NCBI GenBank assembly: GCA_964636815.1
Contig: CAZWTF010000006.1
Span: forward strand, 1-64,000
Direction: 5' to 3'
Source: SOIL31 sp964636815
GTDB lineage: Bacteria > Babelota > Babeliae > Babelales > Vermiphilaceae
Length of the DNA stretch: 64,000 nucleotides
A model generated the notes under the pieces. That model saw nothing but the letters and a program-made list of their open reading frames with translations. It was not told where the DNA came from and made no database searches. Of the stretch, positions 1 to 8,099 are shown piece by piece; within the stretch, counting starts at the first letter, position 1; each line of letters starts with the position of its first letter. The translations under genes were made by a program, and so were the position numbers.

Positions 1-1
1 T

Positions 2-58
2 AAGGCAAATGCTTATGATCAACAAGGATTAGAGAAATGTATTGCAGATAAAGGTTAA
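2..58 (+). CDS. 3' end of an unidentified gene (partial)
   Basis: An open frame enters from the left edge and stops with TAA at 56-58, giving a tail that ends QGLEKCIADKG. Only about 18 residues are visible, so no family can be named. A rho-independent terminator follows 45 bp downstream on the same strand, which supports this being the true end of a plus-strand gene. Confidence 0.5.
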   Translation, partial: KANAYDQQGLEKCIADKG

Positions 59-103
59 AAAAGAAAGTTTTTACCTGTTGTTATATTGTTGTGATGAATG
101 TTT

Positions 104-131
104 AAAAGCCAGTTGAAAAATTGGCTTTTTT
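104..131 (+). terminator. Rho-independent terminator after the partial upstream gene
   Basis: The arms AAAAGCCA (104-111) and TGGCTTTT (122-129) form a perfect 8-bp stem with a 10-nt loop and a T-rich tail. It separates the upstream gene from recJ. Confidence 0.8.
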
Positions 132-212
132 AATGTCTATGATTTGTTGTTGTGTAAAATATGTATTAATCTGAGTATATATATTGCAATAAAACATTTT
201 TATAAAGTTATT

Positions 213-1952
213 ATGAATAATCAGATCATTTCTGGCAAAAAATACATTTGGAAAATCTCTGCAGTAGACCAGCAAAAAGTTGCAGTGATTGCAGCTCGAT
301 ACAATTTATCATTTGCAGTTGCTCAAGTTCTTTATGGTCGCGGATTTACTGATGAAGCCGATATAGAATCTTTTTTGTTTAGTAGATTTGAAGATAGCGT
401 AGCAGATCCTAGACTACTTAAAGATGCAGAAAAAGCTGTTGATAGAATTTTGCTGGCTATGGAAAAGCAAGAGCAGATGCTGGTATTTGGTGATTATGAT
501 GTTGATGGTATTACCTCATCATCATTAATGATGATCTGTTTGTTGCCGCTTGGTGCAAAGATAAACTATTTTTTACCGAATCGTGTTAAAGATGGATATG
601 GGCTATCTACAAAAATAGTTGAGCGTGCTGCACAAAATGATTATTCAGTAATTATTACCGTTGATAATGGTATCACTGCAATTGAACAAGCAAAGCGTGC
701 AAAAGAGTTGGGTATTGATCTTATTATTACCGATCATCATAGACCTCACGCTGAAGTTCCTGATGCGTACGCAATTGTTAATCCTAATCAGATAGATTGT
801 GGATATCCATATAAAACACTCGCTGGTGTTGGTGTTACATTTAAAATACTTTCTTTATTGTATGAAAAAAAGGGACTGCAGTTACCACCCAAAGCATACG
901 AACTGTTACTTTTGGGAACGGTTGCCGATGTGGTGCCATTGATTGGTGAAAATAGATTTTGGGTTCGTCATGGTCTTAATTATATTAATAAAATTGAGAG
1001 TTTATCTTTTAAACTGTTAAAAGCGAATAGTAAAGTTACCAAGCCAAAACTTTCTTCTACTGATATTGGTTTTTCTATTACCCCACAAATCAACGCGCTT
1101 GGTAGATTAGAAGATCCACGCCAAGCGGTTAAATTTTTAATTGGCACGGATGTTGCAAATGCTGAAACTGTTGCGCGTGTATTGTTGGAAATGAATGAAG
1201 CGCGTAAAGCAATAGAAAAATCGATTGTTGAAGAGATAGAAGAGCAGATTAGATTAAAACATATTGATCTTGAAAAAGAGAATGTAATTATTGCCGCAAG
1301 TAAAAAGTGGCCTGCAGGTGTTATTGGTTTGGTTGCATCACGTTTTGTTTCTGCATATGGTAAGCCAACGTTATTGTTTCATTTAACATCAGATGGGCTT
1401 GCAAAAGGTTCATGCAGATCAATTCAAGAGTTTAATATGTTTGATGCGTTGACTGCATCTTCCGATTTATTAATACAATTTGGTGGGCATTCAGTTGCAG
1501 CTGGTTTATCTTTAAAAGTTGAAAATTTACCTGAACTGAAAATGAGATTAGAAGCGCTAGTTGCTGAGCAATTAACGCCGTTTGATTTGCAGCCTAAAAT
1601 AAAAGTTGATGCGCAAGTAGAACTGTCTGAATTAACAAAAAAATTTATTGATGATCTTGAACATCTTGAACCATTTGGTAACAGCAATGATCAACCTATT
1701 TTTTATGTTAACAATGTGGCGCAGGTACAAAAACCACAGTTGCTTAAGGATGCACACGTAAAATGTTTTATGTTTGCTGATGGTGTGATTAAGCCAGTTA
1801 TATTTTTTAATCGCCCAGAACTGTTTGCATTGTTGAATGAGCAGTATGAACAAACATTTATTTTGGCTGCGCGTGTATCAGAAAATCATTGGCAAGATCG
1901 TGTGAATATTGAGTTGATTGGTGTTGATATAGCAATGAAAGGTAACGCATGA
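213..1952 (+). CDS. recJ: Single-stranded-DNA-specific exonuclease RecJ
   Basis: A 579-residue protein of the DHH phosphoesterase family. RecJ degrades single-stranded DNA 5' to 3' in recombinational and mismatch repair in the cytoplasm. The metal-binding motifs are visible: DYDVDG at residues 94-99, DHH at 174-176, and the DHHA1-type GGH at 424-426. The length matches bacterial RecJ (about 575). The frame extends upstream to an ATG at 144, but that extension is hydrophobic and unlike RecJ N-termini, so the ATG at 213 is preferred, although it has only a weak ribosome-binding site. The stop overlaps the start of cmk by 4 bp (ATGA), so the two genes are probably translationally coupled. Confidence 0.95.
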   Translation: MNNQIISGKKYIWKISAVDQQKVAVIAARYNLSFAVAQVLYGRGFTDEADIESFLFSRFEDSVADPRLLKDAEKAVDRILLAMEKQEQMLVFGDYDVDGITSSSLMMICLLPLGAKINYFLPNRVKDGYGLSTKIVERAAQNDYSVIITVDNGITAIEQAKRAKELGIDLIITDHHRPHAEVPDAYAIVNPNQIDCGYPYKTLAGVGVTFKILSLLYEKKGLQLPPKAYELLLLGTVADVVPLIGENRFWVRHGLNYINKIESLSFKLLKANSKVTKPKLSSTDIGFSITPQINALGRLEDPRQAVKFLIGTDVANAETVARVLLEMNEARKAIEKSIVEEIEEQIRLKHIDLEKENVIIAASKKWPAGVIGLVASRFVSAYGKPTLLFHLTSDGLAKGSCRSIQEFNMFDALTASSDLLIQFGGHSVAAGLSLKVENLPELKMRLEALVAEQLTPFDLQPKIKVDAQVELSELTKKFIDDLEHLEPFGNSNDQPIFYVNNVAQVQKPQLLKDAHVKCFMFADGVIKPVIFFNRPELFALLNEQYEQTFILAARVSENHWQDRVNIELIGVDIAMKGNA

Positions 1953-2641
1953 TAGTCACTATTGACGGCCCAGTAGCAAGTGGTAAATCAACCCTCAGTA
2001 GAATGTTAGCAAACAAATTAAACTATTATTATCTATGTTCGGGGCTTATTTACCGGGCAATTGCATATATATTAGTTGATCGATATGGATATACGCCAGA
2101 AACATTGGCATCAGTACGCATGCAAGATCTTGCTGAATGCATTGATGCACACAGATTACAATACAGTTATGATGAGCTCTGCCATGAGCGTATCTTTTTT
2201 GATCATGAAGATATCACCAGTTATTTAAAAGATAAATTTGTTGATAATATTACATCCATTGTGAGCGTTAATAAAGATGTGCGTAAGGCAGTGACATCGT
2301 TACAACACAAAATAGCGAATGATTATAATGTTGTTGTTGATGGCCGCGATGTTGGATCGGTTGTGTTTCCGAATGCGGAGTATAAGTTTTTTATAACGGC
2401 ATCAGTTGCAGTGCGTGCAGAACGTTGGCGTAAAGACCAAGAGAGATATAATAATTATATTTCTTCTGATGAAGCGGTCAGATTAATAACAGAGCGGGAT
2501 GAACGTGATAAAAATCGCGTCATTGCCCCGCTTATTATTCCTCAAAACGCAATTATTATTGATACTTCAATGCTTACGATTGATCAAACGATTGAAAAGA
2601 TGATGGTATATGTTACTGGTTACGGATCATTCGAGCTTTAG
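1949..2641 (+). CDS. cmk: Cytidylate kinase
   Basis: A 230-residue NMP kinase that phosphorylates CMP and dCMP with ATP, in cytoplasmic pyrimidine nucleotide supply. The P-loop GPVASGKST lies at residues 7-15. The signature DGRDVGSVVFP and the lid-type RDERDKNR segment are in the C-terminal half, as in CMP kinases. Its start overlaps the recJ stop by 4 bp. Its last 29 bp overlap, on the opposite strand, the end of a small lipoprotein-like gene. Confidence 0.93.
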   Translation: MIVTIDGPVASGKSTLSRMLANKLNYYYLCSGLIYRAIAYILVDRYGYTPETLASVRMQDLAECIDAHRLQYSYDELCHERIFFDHEDITSYLKDKFVDNITSIVSVNKDVRKAVTSLQHKIANDYNVVVDGRDVGSVVFPNAEYKFFITASVAVRAERWRKDQERYNNYISSDEAVRLITERDERDKNRVIAPLIIPQNAIIIDTSMLTIDQTIEKMMVYVTGYGSFEL

Positions 2642-2741
2642 TAGCTTTTTCGAACTGTTTTTCTGATTTGCTTTTTTTTCGACAGCCGGGAAATAATGAG
2701 AGTCCCAAAAAACAGAATATGATTAGTATATTTTTCTTCAT
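2613..2741 (-). CDS. Small lipoprotein-like peptide (42 aa)
   Basis: A 42-codon minus-strand frame starting at ATG 2741, preceded by an AGGGG ribosome-binding site about 8 nt upstream. It encodes MKKNILIIFCFLG, more hydrophobic residues, then PGC, followed by a strongly basic and polar tail. The Cys at position 20 after a hydrophobic stretch resembles a lipobox, although Phe-Pro at -3/-2 is not canonical. Its 3' end overlaps the cmk 3' end head to head. A second small gene of the same design lies about 220 bp away. Function is unknown. Confidence 0.6.
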   Translation of the reverse strand: MKKNILIIFCFLGLSLFPGCRKKSKSEKQFEKATKARMIRNQ

Positions 2742-2828
2742 GTTTTTATCCCCTTTTTTTATACATCCCTATGTGTAGTCTAAAGTATGGGGTGGATTTT
2801 TTGCAATGGTATAGTATGAGCATAAAAA

Positions 2829-2852
2829 AAAGCCGCTTTTTAAGGCGGCTTT
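2829..2852. terminator. Hairpin terminator, possibly bidirectional
   Basis: AAAGCCGC (2829-2836) pairs with GCGGCTTT (2845-2852). It is flanked by A-runs on the left and T-rich sequence on the right, so it could terminate in either direction. A TGGTATAGT string at 2807-2815, resembling an extended -10, lies immediately upstream. Confidence 0.65.
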
Positions 2853-2876
2853 ATATATTCAAATTATATGCTTTTG

Positions 2877-2938
2877 CCCCAATTTTCATTTCATTTCAAT
2901 CGGGGTCCCCATCGAAAGGAACTAAAGATGGGGTTAAA
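2877..2938 (+). repeat. Dispersed double-hairpin palindromic element, copy 1
   Basis: A 62-bp element made of two consecutive stem-loops: CCCCAATT...AATCGGGG, one T, then CCCCATC...GATGGGG, ending in TTAAA. It differs from the copy inside mnmA (55942-56002) at only 7 of the aligned positions. It is followed by a degenerate CAAGCTCAG-type REP fragment that runs up to the stop codon of the small gene at 2958-3137. Confidence 0.85.
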
Positions 2939-2957
2939 CAAGCTCAGCACGAACGGC

Positions 2958-3137
2958 TTAAAACTTAACGATCGATTGTTGATCTTCGGTTGTTTCTTCC
3001 ATTTCATAAACTTCAGTTTCCAATTCAATCATTGTATTGATATCTTCTTTAGAAGCTTTTTCTTGGCGTTTTATACATGCAGGAGCGAATGTAAGTACTG
3101 TGATGCAAAGCAAAGAAGCTAAATATTTGTTGTTCAT
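2958..3137 (-). CDS. Small lipoprotein-like acidic peptide (59 aa)
   Basis: A minus-strand frame of 59 codons from ATG 3137. A good GGAG ribosome-binding site lies 6 nt upstream. The N-terminus MNNKYLASLLCITV continues to APAC, giving a signal peptide with a lipobox-like Cys at residue 21. The mature part is short and acidic (EETTED). It lies downstream of lon in the same orientation, and a REP-like repeat sits between the two genes. No recognised family; an envelope location is inferred from the signal peptide. Confidence 0.65.
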   Translation of the reverse strand: MNNKYLASLLCITVLTFAPACIKRQEKASKEDINTMIELETEVYEMEETTEDQQSIVKF

Positions 3138-3192
3138 TGTGAACTCCGTTTTAATGATGTTTATAATTTACTTTTCTATGCGCTCAAAGATA

Positions 3193-3222
3193 CCCTTCAA
3201 CAAGTTCAGGGCGAGCGCAGGG
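3193..3222. repeat. REP-like repeat abutting the lon stop codon
   Basis: CCCTTCAACAAGTTCAGGGC with the following GAGCG matches the REP-like sequence at 46479-46505 with a few changes. It starts only 3 bp beyond the lon stop. A role in 3' end protection or termination is possible but not shown. Confidence 0.6.
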
Positions 3223-3224
3223 TT

Positions 3225-5693
3225 TTACTTTTTAGTTATACGTTTCTTTTTCATAGGCTTTTTTTTGTCTACGCTCTTTTTTTCAACTTCGCTTGCAGTT
3301 TTGCGCGCAGGTTTATCAAAAGGGTTTCTGACAAAAGCAAGTTTTAAAATTTCATCCATGTTGCTGACAAAGTGGATCGTTAGATCATCAAGAGACATCT
3401 CTTTTTTAATGTCTTGAATATCATCAGCATTTTCTTGCGGTATAATCACGGTCACGCAACCATGTTGTTTTGCTGCAAGAAGTTTTTCTTTTAAACCACC
3501 AATGGCAAGAACACGGCCTTGGAGTGTTATTTCACCCGTCATTGCAAGGTTAGGTTTTGTTGGATTGTTTGTTAATACAGAAACTAACGCAGTGCAAATG
3601 GTAATACCAGCAGAAGGACCGTCTTTTGGAGTTGCTCCTTCAGGGATATGTAAATGGATATCATTTGCTGAGTAAAAGTTTGGTTTTAATCCCAAATCTT
3701 TTGCGCGTGATCTGATGTAACTCATTGCTGCTTGAGCAGATTCTTGCATCACTTCACCAAGTTGGCCAGTGAGTGTTAGTCCGCCTTTGCCGGTGAGCAC
3801 TGATGTTTCAATTTCTAAAACATCACCACCAATTTCTGTCCATGCCAAACCGGTTGCAAGACCAATACGTTCTGCTTTTTGACTCATGCTTGTTTTTTTG
3901 TGTGTTGAGTTTCCAAGCCATTCAAGCACAACAGGTTGGGTTATGGTGTAAGATTTAAGTTTTTCATTCTTAAGAACAAGCTGAATTGTTTTACGCATTA
4001 ATTTTGCAATGATGCGTTCAAGTTGACGAACACCAGCTTCTTTAGTGTATTCATCAATGATCTTTAACAAAAGTTCATCAGAAATAGTGAACTGTTTTTT
4101 TGTAAGATTATATTCTTTTAAGTTCTTTGGAATAAGGAACTCTTTGATAATCGCAAGTTTTTCCTGATCTGAGTAACCAGAAAGGTATACAGTTTCAAGA
4201 CGATCATAGAGAGCATAAGGAATCTGATCCATCATGTTTGCTGTTGCAATGAACATAACTTGAGATAGATCGTATCCTGTATCAAGGAAGTGATCGATAA
4301 AGTTTTTGTTTTGTTCTGGATCAAGAACTTCAAGTAACGCTGCTGCAGGGTCACCATGCATATCGCGTGACATTTTATCAATTTCATCAAGCAAAATAAC
4401 TGGGTTGAGTACATTTGCCTTTTTCATTGCTTGAATAATTTTTCCTGGTAACGCACCGATGTAGGTACGTCTATGCCCACGAATTTCAGCTTCATCTCGG
4501 ACACCGCCAAGAGATATGCGGATAAATTCGCGTCCCATGCTTTCAGCAATAGATTTTGCTAAAGATGTTTTACCAACACCTGGAGGACCAACAAGACAAA
4601 TTACCGGTGAACGGTACAAGTTTTTGGAGAATTTTTTTGCAGCAATGAACTCAATAATGCGATCTTTTGCCTTTTTGAGTCCAGCATGATTTTTATCTAA
4701 AATGTTTTCAGCTTGGGTAATGTTGATGGTATCTTTGCTGACATCTTTCCATGGCAACGATACAATCCAATCAATGTAATTTCTACCCACAGCTGCTTCT
4801 GATGAAAGTGGAGGCATCTGTTCAAGACGTTTTAGTTCACTTTCAACTTTTTGTTTTGCTTCTTTAGAAAGTCCTGCACTTTTAATTTTTTGACGAATAG
4901 CAGAGATTTCTTCTGACTGATCTTCGCGGCCAAGCTCTTTTTGAATAGCCTTCATCTGTTCGTGGAGGTAGTATTCACGTTGGTTTTTATCAACTTGATT
5001 TTGAATTTGCCCACGAATACGTTGTTCTGTTTGTAGGATATCAATTTCTCTTTCTAAGAAAGAGCAGAGTTTAAAGAGTCGAGGTTGAAGATCGGGCAGC
5101 TCAAGAATAGCTTGTCTGTCTTCAAGTGCTAAGTTATCAATATGGATAGCAATGGTATCAGCCATGTAGTCCATATCTTGCGTGGTCTTAACATTAGCAA
5201 CAAGGCTAGACGGATCTTTGTCTGTTAATGATGAATAGGTAGTATATAGATGTGCTGTTTTGCGCCAGGTTGCTTCCAGTTCAACAGTGAGTTCACTGCT
5301 TGGAGTTACAACATCTTCGTATATAGCTTGGATAAAACCATCTTCATGTTCTACAAAGCTGGTTACTTTTGCTCTACAAAGGCCTTCAGCAAGTATTCTT
5401 AATGGCCCATTGGGCGTACATTTAACTTCTAATATGGTTGAGCGTGTGCCATAGGCAAATACGTCATTTTTGGTTGGGTTTTCTGTAGAAGCATTTTTTT
5501 GGGCAGAGATAAAGAGCATTCTGTCAGTTTTTAATGCATGCTCTACGGCTTTTATGGATATATCTCGACCAACAATTACCGGAATAATGCTTTTTGGGAG
5601 CATCGCTACGTTTTTAAGAGGTAAAAGAGGCAATGTGCCCATATTACGCTCTGGTAGCTGATGTTTTGTTTTTTTAATTTTTTCTTTTTGCAT
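3225..5693 (-). CDS. lon: ATP-dependent protease Lon
   Basis: An 822-residue cytoplasmic AAA+ serine protease that degrades misfolded and regulatory proteins. In order it has an N-terminal substrate-binding LON domain, a coiled middle region, an AAA+ module with Walker A GPPGVGKT at 369-376 and Walker B VILLDEIDKM, and a C-terminal protease with the Ser-Lys dyad S694 (GPSAG) and K737 (GGLKEK), spaced 43 residues apart as in E. coli Lon. A lysine-rich tail follows. The start at 5693 is supported by GGAAG 5 nt upstream. It is transcribed alone on the minus strand. Confidence 0.97.
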   Translation of the reverse strand: MQKEKIKKTKHQLPERNMGTLPLLPLKNVAMLPKSIIPVIVGRDISIKAVEHALKTDRMLFISAQKNASTENPTKNDVFAYGTRSTILEVKCTPNGPLRILAEGLCRAKVTSFVEHEDGFIQAIYEDVVTPSSELTVELEATWRKTAHLYTTYSSLTDKDPSSLVANVKTTQDMDYMADTIAIHIDNLALEDRQAILELPDLQPRLFKLCSFLEREIDILQTEQRIRGQIQNQVDKNQREYYLHEQMKAIQKELGREDQSEEISAIRQKIKSAGLSKEAKQKVESELKRLEQMPPLSSEAAVGRNYIDWIVSLPWKDVSKDTINITQAENILDKNHAGLKKAKDRIIEFIAAKKFSKNLYRSPVICLVGPPGVGKTSLAKSIAESMGREFIRISLGGVRDEAEIRGHRRTYIGALPGKIIQAMKKANVLNPVILLDEIDKMSRDMHGDPAAALLEVLDPEQNKNFIDHFLDTGYDLSQVMFIATANMMDQIPYALYDRLETVYLSGYSDQEKLAIIKEFLIPKNLKEYNLTKKQFTISDELLLKIIDEYTKEAGVRQLERIIAKLMRKTIQLVLKNEKLKSYTITQPVVLEWLGNSTHKKTSMSQKAERIGLATGLAWTEIGGDVLEIETSVLTGKGGLTLTGQLGEVMQESAQAAMSYIRSRAKDLGLKPNFYSANDIHLHIPEGATPKDGPSAGITICTALVSVLTNNPTKPNLAMTGEITLQGRVLAIGGLKEKLLAAKQHGCVTVIIPQENADDIQDIKKEMSLDDLTIHFVSNMDEILKLAFVRNPFDKPARKTASEVEKKSVDKKKPMKKKRITKK

Positions 5694-5897
5694 AGTACTT
5701 CCAGTTTTTCTTTATATTAAGGTAAAACTACTCCTTTTTAGAGTAAATTATTGCCATTTTTTGTCAATCAAAAACAATTTGTCTAATAGTAAATGACGCT
5801 GAAGAGTTTTACAAAATATGATTTTTGCATTTGGTAGGTTTTGAGATAAGATTTCTTAAAAAAAAAGACTGGTGAAAATATCAATTGGAGAGGGTTT

Positions 5898-6530
5898 ATG
5901 GATACATATAGCATGATTAAAAAATTGTTGTTTGGGTGGGGGTTAATGATTGTTGGGAGTAGTTTTGGTATGGAGTTAACCAAGTCACGTCCGCGGTCTG
6001 CCACGGCGCCGGGAAAGCTCATAGGTACCCACTTTAACGCTCGAAAGCTTCAGAAAGTGCTGTTTCCCGTAGAGCAGACACATTTATACCGTCTTGTTAC
6101 GGCAGAGCGGCTTGATCATCAAGCATTGCTTGGGTATCGTGTCCGATCTAGTTGGTTCAATGAGCGAGATCGTTATGGGTGTACTCCTTTGCATCATTTA
6201 ATAGTTCACCCAGATGCTACAGTGGATCTTGTTAAGCATTTCATTTTGTATCACGGAGCGCGTTATGATATAAAGGAAAAAGACGGCGATATGCCTTATT
6301 ATTATGGTTTAATTTATGATGACAATGTGCCTGGTGAAAGTGACGATGATGCGTTCAGTGATGATGTAAAAGAAACGCTAGCATTCTGTTTAAAAAAGTT
6401 GGCATCTCGTTCAAAGCTGCTTAATTTTATTCACTCAGAAATGATCGCTGATAAACTATGGGAACACGCAAGACAAGAATCACTCATGAGATCTCGGTTA
6501 AAAAAAACCACTTTTTACGAAATTACGTAA
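5898..6530 (+). CDS. Secreted ankyrin-repeat protein
   Basis: A 210-residue protein with an N-terminal hydrophobic signal (about residues 8-26, ending SSFGME) and a clear ankyrin unit (YGCTPLHHLIVHP followed by a helix and YHGARYD), with a second degenerate unit after it. A strong GGAGAGG site precedes the ATG. Ankyrin repeats bind proteins. A signal peptide plus ankyrin in a host-dependent bacterium suggests a host- or envelope-directed binding protein, which is inference. It stands alone between lon and the nucleotide carriers. Confidence 0.75.
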   Translation: MDTYSMIKKLLFGWGLMIVGSSFGMELTKSRPRSATAPGKLIGTHFNARKLQKVLFPVEQTHLYRLVTAERLDHQALLGYRVRSSWFNERDRYGCTPLHHLIVHPDATVDLVKHFILYHGARYDIKEKDGDMPYYYGLIYDDNVPGESDDDAFSDDVKETLAFCLKKLASRSKLLNFIHSEMIADKLWEHARQESLMRSRLKKTTFYEIT

Positions 6531-6627
6531 TATAATTTTTACAAATCATTAATCCTCTGCTAAATTTATGGTGTAATGTAGGTCTTTATGGTAAATAATA
6601 TTATTTTTATTCGGAAGGATTGCTCTG

Positions 6628-7986
6628 ATGTTGAAACGTCTGGCTACAACGCTTTGGGGAAATTTTGAAAGCAGAGAAGAGCTGCAGAAGTTTGGAATTC
6701 TGGCGCTTATTTTCTGTGGAATCATCGGTATCTATTGGGCATTACGTCCAATGAAAGATAGTATTTTTAATGCTATGATTGGTATGGAATGGCAACCTTG
6801 GGCGAAAGTTCTTTCATTAGTAGTTATCTTTCCTATAGTAATTCTTTACAGTAAACTTGTTGACACATTTCCGCGTCACAAAGTTTTTTACTTCTTAACA
6901 GCTCTTTATGGCGTAATCGCATTGATTATGTTCTTCTGTTTCTCTGATTCTTCACTTGGTCTTGCAAACACGGTTAAAAGCCCTACACGTATCCTTGGTT
7001 GGGTATGGTATGTTTGGGTTGAAAGTTTTGGTTCATTGATGGTTGCTCTTTTCTGGGCGATTGTTACTGATATCACTTCTCCTGAATCTGCAAAAAGAGG
7101 TTTTCCTCTTGTAGCATTATTCGGACAAGTAGGTAACATGATTGGACCAAGATTCCTGAACGCAAAAGCGTTAGGTTTTGCTAACAGTGCTCCAGTTGTG
7201 GGTATTGTTTCAGGTCTTCTTTTTGTAGTAGGTGTTATGTTCTGGGTGTTTATGAAAGTAACTCCAGCATCACAACTTAAAGGGTACCATGCAACAGGTG
7301 AAGCTGAAGTTGAAGGCGAACCAGGGTTCTTTGAAGGGTTAAAACTTCTTGTTACTAAAGGTTACCTACTTGGTATTTTCCTTATTATTACTATTTTTGA
7401 AGTGATTGTAACGGTACTTGATTTCCATTTCAAAATGAGCGTTTCAACAGCATTCACTAATGAAGCTGAAGTTGGAGCGTACTTGGCATCTTACGCAACA
7501 ATGACTGGTGTTGTTTCAACATTGTGTGTATTGTTCGGTATTAATAGTATTCAACGCATTTTGGGCATGAGAGCTTCATTGTTAATGCTTCCTGTGTTGA
7601 CAATATCAGCAGTTGTTATGATTTACTTTAATCCACAATCATTGTTGATTGGTTTCTGGATTATGGTGTTCTCAAAGGCGGTAAACTATGCATTGAACCA
7701 ACCAACATTAAAACAGCTTTATATTCCAACTTCAAAAGATACTCGTTATAAAGCGCAAGCATGGATTGAAATGTTCGGTGGACGCTTTTCAAAAGGCAGC
7801 GGAGCATATATCAATACATTCCGTGCACCATTGGTTGCTCAGCATGGCGCGCTTAATGGGGTTACAAAATTCTTGTTTGTGAGCTCAGCGATTTCATTTG
7901 GCCTTGTAGGTGTTTGGCTTTTAGTTGCGATTTATGTTGCTGCAACATATGATAAAGCAATTAAAGAAAAACGTATCGTTTGTTAA
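6628..7986 (+). CDS. ATP/ADP translocase-type nucleotide transporter (copy 1)
   Basis: A 452-residue polytopic membrane protein of the TlcA/NTT family, with about 11-12 hydrophobic segments. The signature LRPMKDSIFNAMIG near residue 40 and the conserved late segment NQPTLKQLYIPT are typical of bacterial and plastid nucleotide carriers. These proteins exchange host ATP for ADP or import nucleotides across the inner membrane. GGAAGGA precedes the ATG. A strong terminator separates it from the second copy. Whether it is an energy-parasite exchanger or a net nucleotide importer cannot be read from sequence. Confidence 0.9.
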   Translation: MLKRLATTLWGNFESREELQKFGILALIFCGIIGIYWALRPMKDSIFNAMIGMEWQPWAKVLSLVVIFPIVILYSKLVDTFPRHKVFYFLTALYGVIALIMFFCFSDSSLGLANTVKSPTRILGWVWYVWVESFGSLMVALFWAIVTDITSPESAKRGFPLVALFGQVGNMIGPRFLNAKALGFANSAPVVGIVSGLLFVVGVMFWVFMKVTPASQLKGYHATGEAEVEGEPGFFEGLKLLVTKGYLLGIFLIITIFEVIVTVLDFHFKMSVSTAFTNEAEVGAYLASYATMTGVVSTLCVLFGINSIQRILGMRASLLMLPVLTISAVVMIYFNPQSLLIGFWIMVFSKAVNYALNQPTLKQLYIPTSKDTRYKAQAWIEMFGGRFSKGSGAYINTFRAPLVAQHGALNGVTKFLFVSSAISFGLVGVWLLVAIYVAATYDKAIKEKRIVC

Positions 7987-8011
7987 TAAGGTTCATTATT
8001 GAGTAAATAAT

Positions 8012-8050
8012 AAAAGCGTCTTCTAAGAAAACATTTAGAAGACGCTTTTT
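8012..8050 (+). terminator. Strong rho-independent terminator
   Basis: AAAAGCGTCTTCTAA (8012-8026) pairs with TTTAGAAGACGCTTTTT around a short A-rich loop, then T-rich sequence. It lies just after the first nucleotide transporter and ends about 50 bp before the start of the second. Confidence 0.9.
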
Positions 8051-8099
8051 GATTCAAAAACATCGTAAGATTCAACAGAAAGGCTTTGGTTATAATAAT

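Noticed and set aside
2868..3417. Overlapping plus-strand frames over the repeat and the lon 3' end
   Set aside because: They are made of the palindromic element and antisense of the small lipoprotein-like gene and of lon; no gene-like features.
5729..5745. TACTC-N7-GAGTA inverted repeat upstream of lon
   Set aside because: Five-base arms are expected by chance in an AT-rich window and the motif does not match CIRCE or HspR sites.
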